Counted from the first letter of the stretch, positions 1 through 12,175 are shown. The stretch: DNA of 64,000 bases from Rattus norvegicus (GCF_036323735.1 NC_086022.1:67157202-67221201); one strand, 5' to 3'. Translations and numbers: made by a program. The notes: a model not told the origin generated them from the letters alone.

Positions 1-7
1 GAGGGCT

Positions 8-346
8 TGTCCCACGCTACGTCTCGCCAGCAAGAATGACGCAGGACACAAAGGATCCTTCTGCAGAAATAGCTTTAATGCATCTTGAGAGCGAGAGCAC
101 AAGCTTACAATACGGAGACCCCGAGTGAGGGAAAGACCATCCCTTATATAGGAAACTATCCTCGCCTCGGACGTGTCACTCTCTGACTGGTCGCTGCCAG
201 ATGTGCCAGATGACGTACCACAGCATACGTGTCCCCCTGAGTGAGGAATTTACCAGGCGCTTGCGTATTGCCCTTTTATTAGGTGCATCCTGCCGGATAT
301 CGGCGGCGCCATCTTACAATGGAGAATGTGAGGACGGCCCTCCACA
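8..346 (-). mobile_element. Solo IAP-like (ERVK) LTR
   Basis: Seen: a 339 bp element starts TG and ends CA, flanked by the 6 bp direct repeat AGGGCT at 2-7 and 347-352. Read on the minus strand it has a TATA box at 144-150, a polyadenylation signal ATTAAA at 74-79, and a stretch before the TATA box (GACACGTCC then GAGGCGAGGA) like that of rodent IAP LTRs. No internal retroviral sequence adjoins it, so it is a solo LTR left by LTR-LTR recombination. Known: 6 bp duplications are typical of ERVK/IAP integration. The perfect duplication argues for a fairly recent insertion. The exact subfamily is not determined. Confidence 0.85.
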
Positions 347-490
347 AGGGCTCAAGAAATGTGACCTTTTACCGACTTACTGGCAGAGAGCAGGGTCTGA
401 GATTTGAGATATTTAGGGCTCCTCAGGGGTGAGATAGCATTTTAGCATTTCTAAACTTCTGACTTCTTGGCTGCATTTCTCATTTTTTCA
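347..490 (-). mobile_element. 5' part of an ERV1-type LTR interrupted by the IAP-like LTR
   Basis: The reverse complement of this stretch aligns closely with the first ~140 bp of the LTR at 13814-14407 (shared segments such as AAGAAGTCAGAAGTTT, TGCTATCTCACCCCT and CACATTTCTTGAGCC). The match stops at the AGGGCT duplication of the inserted IAP-like LTR, so the rest of this older LTR should lie left of the window. Confidence 0.75.
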
Positions 491-2038
491 CCTCAGTGAA
501 CACAGCAAACAATTTGATTCTCAGCACTTCCATTCTTTGTCTTTAATGATTATTGATTTTCCTATACTATGACCACTTTTTCTTTTATGTTCTTCTTGTT
601 TGCTATCTGTTAACTGGTTAATCAGTTAATTGGTTAATCAGTTAAGTGGTTAATCGATTTCTTTGCTCCTTTTCCCCCACCTGGATTTCACTTAAAGTAA
701 ATTTGAAAAATAAAACCATAATCTGTTTTGTGTTTCATTCATTAATACCTCATTTTCTTTTTCTAGCATCACTTGTGGTTTTCCTTAGCATATCAATAGT
801 ATGCTAACTTCATAGGTTAAATGCTTTTTTGACCAATGTTTTTAGTTTCTTTTTTTTTCTTCTTTAGTGATACAGACACTGAACATAGTGAACTTTCTCT
901 AAGAACTGTTGCTGTTAAGATTTCACAAACAGGTTTAGTTTTGTTTCTAGGCATTTTCTTAACTCCTATTTTAATTAATTTGCTGGGAGCCTGCCAAGTG
1001 TGGAATGGACTGAAGTGGAACACAGAGTTGGATATAGAGGTAGCTTTAAAGACTGGTGGTCTCCAGAAGCAGTTTCAAAAATCAATAATCCCTGGATGTA
1101 GTTTTAAAGACTGATGCTCTTTGGCCTTTAAGCTCTCTAACTATGCTGAATGTTAAAGTTGCTGGCTTCTTTAAAAAAAAAAATCCTAGTAACTTTCTTA
1201 CTTATCCTGAGGTCAAAAGCCTCTGGCTTGTGCAATTAACACCTGTAGCCTAACAGGAGGGGTGGGGGTTTGATGTGTGGTCTAAGTAAAGGAATAATTG
1301 CTAGGACTCTTTACTCTTTTGCCCAGAAGCCTTGCCACTGGCTTGTCAGGTGGGAGGGAGGTTTGGAGCAATACACTTTTATTGAACCAGGAGAAGAGAG
1401 TCACTGACAGAAGGAAAACTTTTACATAAGCAAATATGTATATACTCATACACATTCATATACAAACTCATGCACACACACTTATACACCTCCATGCAAA
1501 CCAGCTAAGCTTGCCACATCCTTATCTCATAATTACATACTTACACACAGGTCCATACTTCCATATGTATATGAAGCAAAAGACTGAGTGCCAGTGCAGA
1601 AAGAATTAGTTCATTCTGGATGAAAAATGAGCTCCAATCTTTATTGCCTAGAGAAAGAAAAAGCTTCTCTCCTTTTATTGCTAAGTGAATTAAACCTAAG
1701 TTTGTAAGAGTTTTGTTCTCTTTAGTAAGACTAAGCCTGCCTTGCTATTAAGAAAACACCTGTTCTGTCCTGTGGTAAGGAGGAGCCTGTCTGTTCTTTC
1801 TGCTCTCTCTAACATTGCTCTCTTAATTTCTAAGTTCCCTTTTAATTTATAAGTTATTCTACCCTGCTGTCTTTCTCCTTCCTCCTCCTAATCTTGGTCT
1901 CTTCTCCTGCTCTAATGCAATAATGCCCTGCAGTGTAATCATTTCTAGTTTTTGAACATTTTCTAGGGAAATAGATCACATGGTTTTTCCAACTTTTTTT
2001 TTAAGTTCACTAATAGTTCAAACATAAATGCAAACCAT
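491..2038. other. Non-coding stretch, no gene recognised
   Basis: AT-rich unique-looking sequence. It holds a short 16 bp tandem repeat (611-658) and a CA/CAT-rich patch around 1435-1500. Possible open frames (for example 836-1114 plus, 92 codons) resemble no protein I know and include translated T-runs. Confidence 0.5.
611..658. repeat. Three-copy 16 bp tandem repeat
   Basis: Units TAACTGGTTAATCAGT, TAATTGGTTAATCAGT and TAAGTGGTTAATCGAT lie head to tail at 611-626, 627-642 and 643-658. Each contains GGTTAATC, close to the half-site of homeodomain factors such as HNF1 (GTTAATNATTAAC). Any binding is inference. Confidence 0.8.
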
Positions 2039-2136
2039 AAATTGAATAAGAAGGTGGCCCAGACTGCGCCTGGATCTGAAGGGACACAGTCAAACAGCTC
2101 CCTTTACCCAAGTCTCATGGGAGGGAGAGCTAGACC

Positions 2137-2704
2137 TGAAAGACCCCCGGAGAGGACCTTTCCCTCAGGAGGAGACCCAAGCGCCCAATGACCGAGCCGA
2201 GTCCACTCGGATGCAATCAGCAAGAGGGTTTATTGGAAAACAGAGGTACCTGCAGGCACACAGTCTCTTCGGAGGACTTGCGTGCCCAGCAGCTCCAGCA
2301 TGGGACTTTTATAGGGTTTGGGGAAGCAGAAGCGGGCGTACAGAAGCAGATGCATAGTTATGGGGATTGGTGGATTCAAATGAGGCATATAGACATGTTC
2401 ACATATGATTGGCTATTTCACATGATGAGGTAATAAGGTATAACTACACACATTGGCAGGTTTGGGGCGTCCTGGACGTCAGGGGCTGGGGGCTTATCTC
2501 TTCCTGCCAGGTGGCCTGTGAGTCAGATCCAGTACTCCTGGTCTGTTCTGCATTCCTTTTCTTTTATGGTCTGTTAGTTCTAGTGGCAGGGCAGGGCTGC
2601 CTGGACTTGCTTTTCACAGTGTTTAGCACTAAGGTTGTGAATTTTGAAACTTACTCTTTTAACTTCATATTTTTAAACCTTAAATATGTATAATTTTCCT
2701 TTCA
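2137..2704 (-). mobile_element. Solo ERV1/gammaretrovirus-type LTR inside the L1 5'UTR
   Basis: Seen: the element begins TGAAAGACCCC and ends TTTCA, the inverted ends typical of murine-leukaemia-virus-like LTRs. It is flanked by the 4 bp duplication GACC at 2133-2136 and 2705-2708. On the minus strand it carries a CCAAT box near 2409, TATAAAA at 2307-2313 and AATAAA at 2229-2234, in the correct order. L1 5'UTR sequence continues on both sides, so it inserted after L1 copy A. Confidence 0.88.
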
Positions 2705-3360
2705 GACCCAGAGGGGCAGACACACCTGGGAAACCAGAGGAGACTACTCTCTGCCCACATTTCTTACTCTAGAGGAAAACACCTAGCACCATCAGGGTCC
2801 CCTGCACACAGGGACCCTGGAGAAGGAGGAGCAGGCCCTTCTGATTGCTGCCCTCATGGAGAGCTGAAACCTAGCCCTGAGGAGCGACTTCAGGCCCAAG
2901 ACCAGAGGTAAGACCAACTTTTCTGCTCCAAGTGACCTGCCTGGTGGACTCAGGACACACAAAGGCAACATTCCTCTGGGACCAGACACTTCCAGTTATT
3001 AGCTGGTGCCCAAACCTCGCTGGTCCTGGCCCACAGCTCTCTGCTCCCAAACCCCGTGGGAGAGAGAGCTCTCCACCCAGAGAGGTAAGCACTCCTGAGA
3101 CTGCAGGGCAGGAGAAACCACCACTTCTGCCCACCTCTGCCCAGATCCCTGGCCCAAGAGGAAACTGTATAGGGCATCTGGGAACAGGAAGATAGGGGCA
3201 CTCAAGCTGCAGGAGCCCTGCAGTCCAGGCTGGGTCTGGATCTGAAGGGACCCAGTCAAACAGCTCCCTTCACCCAAATCTCGTGGGAGGGAGAACTAGA
3301 CCTTCAGGGGGGCAGGTACGCCTGGGAAACCAGAGGAGACTACTCTGTGCCCACATTTCT

Positions 3361-3797
3361 TTTTTTTTTTTTCTTCCGTTTTTTCTTTATTAACTTGAGT
3401 ATTTCTTATTTACATTTTGAATGTTATTCCCTTTCCTGGTTTCCGGGCCAACATCCCCCTAACCCCTCCCCCTCCCTTTCTATATGGGTGTTCCCCTCCC
3501 CATGCTCCCCCCATTACCGCCCTCCCCCCAACAATCACATTCACTGGGAGTTCAGTCTTAGCAGGACCAAGGGCTTCCCCGTCCACTGGTGCTCTTACTA
3601 GGCTATTCATTGCTACCTATGAGGTTAGAGTCCAGGGTCAGTCCATGTATAGTCTTTGGGTAGTGGCTTAGTCCCTGGAAGCTCTGGTTGATTGGCATTG
3701 CTGTTCATATGGGGTCTCAAGCCCCTTCAAGCTCTTCCAATCCTTTCTCTGATTCCTTCAACAGTGGTCCCGTTCTTAGTTCAGTGGTTTGCTGCTG
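3361..3797 (-). mobile_element. 5'-truncated L1 3' end inserted antisense in L1 copy A
   Basis: About 437 bp of L1 3'UTR sequence in reverse orientation (T-tail at its left end), matching the left end of copy D (51659 onward). It is flanked by perfect 15 bp duplications TGTGCCCACATTTCT at 3346-3360 and 3798-3812. It is a separate, later retrotransposition into the older element. Confidence 0.9.
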
Positions 3798-4126
3798 TGT
3801 GCCCACATTTCTAATTCAAGAGGAAAACACCTAGCGCCATCAGGGTCCCCTGCACACAGAAACCCAGAGGTAGGGGCAGGCCATTCTGGTTGCTGCCCTC
3901 ACTGAGACCAACTTTTCTGCTCAAAGTGACTACCTGGTAGACTCTGGAACAGCTGAAAGCCAATAGACAGGAACGACAACACACCTGAATGCAGAACACT
4001 CTTTCAGCCATAACCGGCTGAAAGAAATCAGGAAAACAGGTCTATAGCCCTCCTGACACACAGGCCTATAGGATGGTCAAGCCACTGCCAGAAATAGCAG
4101 AACAAGGTAACACCAGAGACAACCTG

Positions 4127-5205
4127 ATGGCAAGAGGCAAACACAGAAACCCAAACAGCAGAAACCAAGACTACATCACATCATTAGAGCCAAATTCTCC
4201 CACCAAAACAAACACTGAATATGCAAACACACCAGAAAAGCAAGATCTAGATTTAAAATCACATTTGATCATGATGATGATGGAGGAGGATTTTAAGAAA
4301 GACATAAAGAACTCCTTTAGAAAAATGCAGGAAAAAACAAGTAAACAAGTAGAAGCCTTCAGAGAGGAAATACAAAAATCCCTGAAAGAACTGCAGGAAA
4401 ACATGATCAAACAGGTAAGGAATTGAAAATGGAAATAGAAACAATAAAGAAAGCACAAAGGAAGACAACCTTGGATATAGAAAACCAAAGGAAGAGACAA
4501 GGAGCCATAGATACAAGCATCACCAACAGAATTCAAGAGATAGGAGAGAGAATCTCCAGAACAGAAGATTCCATAGAAATCATTGACTCAACTGTCAAAG
4601 ATAATGGAAAATGCAAAAAGCTCCTGGCCCAAAACATACAGGAAATCCAGGACACAATAAGATCAAACCTAAGGATAATATGTATAGAAGATATTGAAGA
4701 CTCCCAACTTAAAGGGTCAGTAAATATCTTCAACAAAATCATAGAAGAAAACTTCCCTAACCTAAAGAACGAGATGCCCATAAACATACAAGGAGCCTAC
4801 AGAACTCCAAATAGATTGGACCAGAAAAGAAACTACTTCTGTCACATAATAGTCAAAACACCAAATGCACAAAATAAAGAAAGAATATTAAAAGCAGGAA
4901 GGGAAAAAGATAAAGTAACATATAAATACAGACCTACCAGAATTACACCGGACTTCTCATCAGAGACTATGAAAGCCAGAAGATCCTGGACAGTTGTCAT
5001 ACAGACCCTAAGAAAAAACAAATGCTAGCCCAAGTTACTGTATTCAGCAAAACTCTCAATTAACATAGATGGAGAAAACAAGATATTCCATGACAAAAAA
5101 ACATTTACACAATATCTTTCTACAAATTCAGCCCTACAAAGGATAATAAATGGCAAAGCCCAACACAAGGAAGCAAGCTACATCCTAGAAAAAGCAAGAA
5201 ACTAA
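4127..5205 (+). pseudogene. L1 ORF1 (nucleic-acid chaperone) pseudogene, copy A
   Basis: L1 ORF1p is a trimeric RNA-binding protein that coats L1 RNA in the cytoplasm. The frame opens with MARGK at 4127, runs through the N-terminal region and a coiled coil of K/E/Q-rich heptads, and meets a stop at about 4425 through a frameshift. The RRM and C-terminal domain continue in another frame (4423-5028, with conserved PNRLDQKRN and NAQNKERIL), stop early at 5028, and the family-typical terminus EKARN with TAA lies at 5203. Only one 66 bp coiled-coil unit is present, against two in copy C. Not functional. Confidence 0.88.
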
Positions 5206-5263
5206 TCAATTTGCAACAAAACAAAGAGAACAGAAGCACACAAACAAAATCTCACCTCCAAAT

Positions 5264-8200
5264 AGAAAGATAACAGGAAACAACAATCACTTTTCCTTAA
5301 TATCTCTCAACACCAATGGATTCAATTCCCCAATAAAAAGACACAGATTAATAAACTGGATACACAAGGACGACCCAGCATGTTGCTGCCTATAGGAAAC
5401 ATACCTCAGAGACAAAGACAGACACTACCTCTGTGTGAAAGGCTGGAAAACAACTTTCCAAGCAAATGGTCTAAAGAAGCAAGTGGGAGTAGCCATTCTA
5501 ATATCGAATAAAATCGATTTTCAACCAAAAGTCATCAAAAAAGATAAGGAAGGACACTTCATATTCGTCAAAGGAAAAATCCACCAAGATGAACTCTCAA
5601 TACTAAATATCTATCCTCCAAATACAAGGGCACCTACATACATAAAAGAAACCTTACTAAAGCTCAAAGCACACATTGCACCTCACACAATGATACTAGG
5701 AGACTTCAACACCCCACTCTTATCAATGGACAGATCATGGAAACAGATATTAAACAGAGACATAGACAGACTAAGAGAAGTCATGAACCAAATGGACTTA
5801 ACGGATATTTTAGAACATTCTATCCTAAAACAAAAGAATATAACATCTTCTCATCACCTCATGGTACTTTCTCCAAAATTGATCACAAAACAGGCCTCAA
5901 CAGAAACAGAAAGATAGAAATAATCCCATGTTCCTATCAGACCGGCACAGGCTCGAGCTGGCCTTCAATAAAAATAATGAAAGAACACCCACATATACAT
6001 GGAACTTGAACAATGCTCTACTTAATGATAACCTAGTCATGGAAGAAATAAAAAAAGAAATTAAAGACTTCTTAGCAGTTAATGAAAATGAAGATACAAC
6101 ATACACAAACTTATGGGACACAATGAAAGCTGTGCTAAGAGGAAAATTCATAGCTCTGAGTGCCTGCAGAAAGAAACAGGAGAAAACATATACCAGCAGC
6201 TTGACAGCACAACTAAAAGCTCTAGAACAAAAAGAAGCAAATATACCCAGGAGGAGTAGAAGGCAGGAAATAATCAAACTCGGGGCTAAAATCAACCGAG
6301 TAGAAACAAAAAGACTATACAAAGAATCAACAGAACCAAAAGTTGGTTCTTTGAGAAAATCAACAAGATAGATAAACCCTTAGCCAAACTAACCAGAGGA
6401 CACAGAGAGTGTGTCCAAATTAACAAAATCAGAAATGAAAAGGGAGACATAACAACAGAATCAGAAGAAATTCAAAAAATCATCAGATCCTGCTCCAAAA
6501 GCCTACATTCGACAAAACTTGAAAATCTGTAGGAAATGGATAATTTCCTAGACAGATACCAGGTAACAAATCTAAATAAGGAACAGATAAGCCATTCAAA
6601 CTACCCCATAACTCCTAAAGAAATAGAAGCAGTCATTAAAAGTCTCCCAACTGAAAAGAGCCCAGGTCCAGATGGTTTCAGTACAGAATTCTATCAGACC
6701 TTCATAGAAGACCTCATACCAATACTATCCAAACTATTCCACAAAATTGAAATAGAGAGAGCACTACCGAAGACCTTCTATAAAGCCACAATTACTCTTA
6801 TACCTAAACCAAAGACCCAACAAAGAAAGAGAACTTCAGACCAATTTCCCTTATGAATATCAACGCAAAAATACTCAATAAAATTCTTGCAAACTGAATC
6901 CAAGAGCACATCAAAACAATCATCCATCATGATCAATTAGGCTTCATCCCAGGTATGCAGAGATGGTTTAATATACAGAAAACCATCAACATAATCCACT
7001 ATATAAACAAACTGAAAGAACAAAACCACATGATCATTTCATTAGATGCTGAAAAAGCATTTGACAAAATTCAAACCACTTCATGTTAAAAGTCCTGGAA
7101 AGAACAGGAATTTGAGGCCCATACCTAAACATAGTAATAGCCATATACAGCAATCCAGTAGATAACATTAAACTAAATGGAGAGAAACTTGAAGCAATGC
7201 CACTAAAATCAGGGACTAGACAAGGCTCCCCACTCTCTCCCTATTTATTCAATACAGTTCTCGACATCCTAGCCAGAGCAATCTGACAACAAAAAGAAAT
7301 CAAAGGGAAGGGATACAGATTGGAAAGGAAGAAATCAAAATATCACTATTTGTAGATGATATGATAGCATATTTAACTGATCCCAAAAGTTCCCCCAGAG
7401 AACTACTAAACCTGATAAACACCTTCAGCAAAGTGGCTGGGTATAAAATTAACTCAAATCAGTAGCCTTCCTCTACACAAAAGAGAAATAAGCTGGGAAG
7501 GAAATTAGGGAAATGACACCCTTCACAATAGTCCCAAATAATATAAAATACCTCAGTGTGACTTTAACCAAGCAAGTGAAAGATCTGTACGATAAGAACT
7601 GCAAGTCTCTGAAGAAAGAAATTGAAGAAGACCTCAGAAGATGGAAAGATCTTCCATGCTCATGGATTGGCAGGATGAATATAGTAAAAATGGCCATTTT
7701 ACCAAAAGCAATCTACAGATTCAATGCAATCCCCAACAAAATTCCAATCCAATTCTTCATAGAGTTAGACAGAAAAAATTGCAAACGCATCTGGAATAAC
7801 AAAAAACCCAGGATAACTAAAACTATCCTCAACAATAAAAGGACTTCTGGGGGGAATCACTATCCCTGAACTCAAGCAGTATTACAGAGCAATAGTCAAA
7901 AAAACTGTATTGTATTGGTACAGAGACAGACAGATAGACCAATGGAATAGAATTGAAGACCCAGAAATGAACCCACACACCTATGGTCACTTGATTTTTG
8001 ATAAAGGAGCCAAAACCATGCAATGGGAAAAAAATAGCATTTTCAGCAAATGGTGCTGGTTCAACTGGAGGTCAACATGTAGAAGAATGCAGATCGATCC
8101 ATGCTTATCCCCCTGTACAAAGCTTAAGTCCAAGTGGATCAAGGACCTCCACATCAAACCAGATACACTCAAACTAATAGAAGAAAAACTAGGGAAGCAT

Positions 8201-9071
8201 CTGGAACACATGGGCACTGGAAAAAATTTCCTGAAAAAACACCAATGGCTTATGCTCTAAGATCAAGAATTGACAAATGGGATCTCATAAAACTGCAAAG
8301 CTTCTGTAAGGCAAAGAACACTGTTGTTAGGAAAAAATGGCAGCCAACAGATTGGGAAAAGATCTTTACCAATCCTACAAATGATAGAGGCCTTATATCC
8401 AAAATATACAAAGAACTCATAAAGTTAGACTGCAGGGAGACAAATAACCCATTAAAAAATGGGGTTCAGAGCTAAACAAAGAATTCACAGCTGAGGAATG
8501 CCGAATGGCTGAGAAACACCTAAAGAAATGTTCAACATCTTTAGTCATAAGGGAAATGCAAATCAAAACAACCCTGAGATTCTACCTTACACCGATGAGA
8601 ATGGCTAAGATCAAAAACTCAGGTGACAGCAAATGCTGGTGAGGATGTGGAGAAAGAGGAACACTCCTCCATTGTTGGTGGGATTGCAGACTGGTACAAC
8701 CATTCTGGAAATCAGTCTGGAAGTTCCACAGAAAATTGGACACTGCACTACCTGAGGACCCAACTATACCTCTCTTGGGCATATACCCAAAAGATGCTCC
8801 AACATATAACAAAGACACATGCTCCACTATGTTCATAGCAGACTTATTTATAATAGCCAGAAGCTGGAAAGAACACAGATGCCCTTCAACAGAGGAATGA
8901 ATACAGAAAATGTGGTACATCTACACAATGGAATACTACTCAGCTATCAAAAACAATGACTTTATGAAATTCATAAGCAAATGGATGGAACTGGAAAATA
9001 TCATCCTGAGTGAGGTAACCCAATCACAGAAAAACACACATGGTATGCATTCTTTGATAAGTGGATATTAG
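5264..9071 (+). pseudogene. L1 ORF2 (endonuclease/reverse transcriptase) pseudogene, copy A
   Basis: The position of the ORF2 initiator (compare copy C at 61798) reads AGA, so the start is lost. Endonuclease-domain sequence (ILGDFNTP near 5695) is followed by broken segments (5435-5917, 5928-6371, 6536-6856). The reverse transcriptase active site at 7349-7360 reads FVDD instead of FADD. Later pieces lie at 7513-7869, 7910-8260 and 8134-8475, and the family-typical end reaches a TAG at 9069-9071. Many stops and indels make it non-functional. Confidence 0.88.
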
Positions 9072-9938
9072 CACAAATGCTTGAATTACCCTAGATCTAC
9101 AGAACACATGAATCTCAAGAAGGATGACCAAAATGAGGATGCTACACTCTTTCTTTAAAAGGGGAACAAGAATACCCTTGAGAGGGGTTAGAGAGGCAAA
9201 GTTTAGAACAGAAGTTGAAGGAACGCCCATTCAGAGCCTGTCCCACATGTGGCCCATACATATTCAGTCACCAAACTAGATAAAATAGATGAAGCAAAGA
9301 AGTGCAAACTGACAGGAACTGAATGTAGATCTCTCCCAAGAGACACAGCCAGAATATGGCAAATACATAGGCGAATGCCAGCAACAAACCACAGAACTGA
9401 TGATGGGATCCCCATTGAAGGAATCAGAGAAAGAACTGAAAGAGCTGAAGGGGCTTGAGACCCCATATGAACAACAATGCCAACCAACCAGAGCTTCCAG
9501 GGACTAAGCCACTACTCAAAGACCATTCATGGACTGACTCTGGGCTCCAACTGCATAGGTAGCAATAAATAGCCTAGTAAGGACACCAGTGGAAGGGGAA
9601 GCCCTCGATCCTGCCGAGGCTGGAGCCCCAGTGATTGGGATTCTTGTGGGGAGGGGAGTAATGGGGGAAGGATTGGGAGGGGAACACCCATATAGAATGG
9701 GAGGGGGAGGGGTTAGGGTGATGTTGGCATGGGAACCGGGAAAGGGAATAACATTTGAGCTTTAGATTTCTTTTTTTTTTCTTTCTTTCTTTTTTTTTTT
9801 TTTTTTTCGGAGCTGGGGACCGAACCCAGGGCCTTGTGCTTGTTAGGCAAGCGCTCTACCACTGAGCTACATCCCCAACCCTTGGAATAACATTTGAAAT
9901 ATAAATAAGAAATACCCAATTTAATAAAGATGGGGGAA
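9072..9938 (+). other. L1 copy A 3'UTR with G-rich tract
   Basis: Contains the G-rich polypurine tract around 9640-9725 (several runs of four or more G), characteristic of rodent L1 3'UTRs and capable in principle of forming a G-quadruplex. It is interrupted by an ID SINE. Confidence 0.75.
9759..9883 (-). mobile_element. ID SINE in the L1 3'UTR
   Basis: Reverse complement of the tRNA-Ala-derived ID sequence: GGGGATGTAGCTCAGTGG as A box and GGTTCGGTCCC as B box, with an A-tail (here T-rich 9771-9808). Flanked by perfect 14 bp duplications GGAATAACATTTGA at 9745-9758 and 9884-9897, which are L1 3'UTR sequence, so it post-dates copy A. Confidence 0.93.
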
Positions 9939-9953
9939 AAATTGAATGAGAAG

Positions 9954-10679
9954 TTTACAACAGAGAAGGTTTACATGTTTATCCATTAAGAGTAATTATC
10001 TGGGTAAACATTAATTTTCTGTCACTGACTCCACAAGCTCATGTAGAGTTAAAAACCATAATTTTTGTATCTGAGTCGACATTGACATTTTGTATAGATA
10101 AACCCAGTCAGTATTTTATCTTCTGTCCTTGCACCTGTAATAAATGTTAGATATGACCTTTAGTTAATTATTTTACAACCTCTTTGAGTGTGTTCTAAGT
10201 TGTAAATGCCTGCTTTCTAACTCAGAAGAAATTAACTCGTGACACTTGAAGACTGTCAGAGTTTTCATTGCAGTGTTCATATTAAATACGTTATAATAGC
10301 AGTCCTATTATAAAGGGCTTAATTAGTAATATAAATTTAGGAATTCTAATAGGCTCAACATTAAGAATTAAGAAATCATCTATTTGTCTATATACCATCA
10401 CTACAAGTACATCTTTGTTGATCTACAGAAATATGCTCTACAGGGTGCACTAATACCTAGTGATTATTAATAATAGTTAATAGTAACAGGAAAGGCACAT
10501 CAGAGACAGGAAGCAATCCTGGGATGAAGTCTATGGAAATTTGTCTCACAGAGCTCACCCATCCGTAAGCCATGCAAAAATGTTGGGCCAACTCCAGGAA
10601 GGCTAATGCCAGCCCTTGACTATCCTAGATGGCTCCTGACATTAATTCTTTGATTAATAAATAGCTTTATTTAGCTACT
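9954..10679. other. Non-coding stretch, nothing recognised
   Basis: AT-rich, apparently unique sequence without a convincing open frame or repeat. Confidence 0.45.
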
Positions 10680-10890
10680 AGGCTGGAGAGTTGGATCACT
10701 GGTTGGCCTCAGTTAAGTTTTTCAGAGGACATGTATTCAGATCAGGTAGCTCACAACTACCTGAGGCTCCCATTTCCACAGTCCCAATACATTCTTCCAG
10801 ATTCCACAGGTGTATGTATACATGCACCATACACTCACACAGACATATCATCACATGCATATAATAAAAGTAAACAAAAGAGTAAATGTT
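10680..10890 (+). mobile_element. Diverged B2-type SINE
   Basis: Starts GGCTGGAGAGTTGGATCACTGG, contains the B2 core GTAGCTCACAACTACCTG, and ends in an A-rich tail with AATAAAAG. Considerable divergence indicates an old copy. Confidence 0.65.
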
Positions 10891-11389
10891 TAATAGCTAT
10901 TTGTAAGTTATTGTATTTTAATTTGTAATGTGAGGGCTTTGTCTTTCTGACTTTATAGTCTACTTCTTCACACTCAGTTCAGATAACATCACGGATCAGT
11001 GTTTTTGACTTGAGATTGGGACCATCTATAGTCTGTTCTAAAGTCTTGAGTCGGAAATAATGGATGGATCATCCTGTGTTATCAGATTTACCGCTGATAC
11101 TGGAGAAGCCACACTGAGTGAGTGATTTCATTCCTTTACCACCGTGGTTCTTAAGCGTGAGCAGTCATGGCCTATCTGCAGAAGACATTTGGAAATGTCT
11201 GAGGATGTCTCTGCTCATCACAATTGGAGTTGGGGGTGGGGGGGCAAAGATATGGAGTAAGCGCCTAGGAAGTAGAGGCAAAAATATTACTTAATACCAT
11301 CTAATTGTCAGGCAGTTTTTAAAACAAAGAATTATCTAGCCCTAAATGCTAGACAGGAGGAAGTTGAAACACCCTGCTAACACAAGCTC
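10891..11389. other. Non-coding stretch, nothing recognised
   Basis: No ORF, RNA gene or repeat family recognised. A short G-rich patch lies at 11226-11244. Confidence 0.45.
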
Positions 11390-12175
11390 TTTTTTTAATT
11401 TTTAAATTTATTCTTCTTTTATAATTACATCCCAATCTCAATTTCCCCTCTCTCCTCCAGTTCGAATCTCCTTCCCCACCCTCCCCTTATCTACTCCAAG
11501 TAGGCCTCTTAAGGATACCAGCCAAACATGGCATATCAAGTTGCAATAAGACTAGGCACCTTCCCTCATATTAAGGCTGGACAAGGCAACCCAGTAGGAA
11601 GAAAATGGTCCTAAAAGCAGGCAAAAGAGTCAGAGACAATGCCCCTGCTCCCACTATTAGTATCCCTAGAAGACCAAGCTACATAACCATAACATATATG
11701 TGAGGGCCTAGGTCAGGGCCAGGCAGGCTCTCTGGTTGTTGGATCAGTCTCTGTGAGGCCCTGTGAGGCTAGGTTACTTGATTATGTGGGTTTTCTTGTG
11801 ATATCCTTGACCCTTTGGCTCCTATAGTCCTTCCTCCCCCTCTTCTGCAGGATTCCCCAAGCTCTGGGAATGTTCTGCTGTGGGTCTCTGCATCTGTTTT
11901 CATCAGTTGCTCATGACCCCCTCTGTGATGAATACTATGCTAGGCTCCTGTCTACAATTATAGCAGAATATCATTAGCAATCATTTCATTGAGCTGTTTG
12001 TTTGTTTGTTTGTTTGTTTGTTTGTTTGCCAGGTGTGTTTGGTTCCGTTCTAAGTCTCTGAGCTCTCCAGACTCTGGTTCCTGACCCTCTAGTCTATGTC
12101 AGGGATAGGTCCCAAGATCTTAATAGATCCTTAAATGTATTCATTCCCACATCCTGGTTCATTGTATGTAACTGA
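11390..12175 (-). mobile_element. Old LINE-1 (Lx-like) 3' region
   Basis: Sequence such as GGCATATCAAGTTGCAATAA, CTGGACAAGGCAACCCAGTA and GCAGAATATCATTAGCAATC is typical of the 3' portion of older rodent L1 (Lx-type), here reversed. A (GTTT)n run at 11996-12028 interrupts it. Confidence 0.65.
11996..12028. repeat. (GTTT)n microsatellite
   Basis: Seven to eight tandem GTTT units. Confidence 0.9.

Larger units (their letters stand above)
2054..4126 (+). promoter_or_regulatory. L1 copy A 5'UTR, two monomer-like units
   Basis: CTGGATCTGAAGGG recurs at 2070 and 3236. After removing the inserted LTR and its duplication the spacing is about 594 bp, so the 5'UTR is a tandem of two related units, the second shortened. 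It precedes ORF1 and should be the internal RNA polymerase II promoter region of the element. It is interrupted by an LTR and an antisense L1 fragment, so it is presumably inactive. Confidence 0.7.
2054..9938 (+). mobile_element. Full-length degenerate LINE-1 (copy A)
   Basis: Seen: 5'UTR, ORF1, ORF2 and 3'UTR occur in order, and the 3' end carries a short degenerate A-rich tail. The copy is bounded by 15 bp direct repeats AAATTGAATAAGAAG (2039-2053) and AAATTGAATGAGAAG (9939-9953), one mismatch, the signature of target-primed reverse transcription. Removing three nested insertions (LTR 2137-2704, antisense L1 fragment 3361-3797, ID SINE 9759-9883, each with one duplication copy) leaves about 6.7 kb, full length for rat L1. 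ORF1 and ORF2 are riddled with stops and frameshifts and the ORF2 start codon is lost. It is the oldest of the four large L1 copies judging by lesion density. Confidence 0.92.

Noticed and set aside
836..1114. 92-codon plus-strand frame near the left end
   Set aside because: Begins with a translated T-run and shows no known motif.
5897..6322. 141-codon antisense frame over L1 ORF2
   Set aside because: Shadow of A-rich L1 coding sequence; similar antisense frames occur over all L1 copies.
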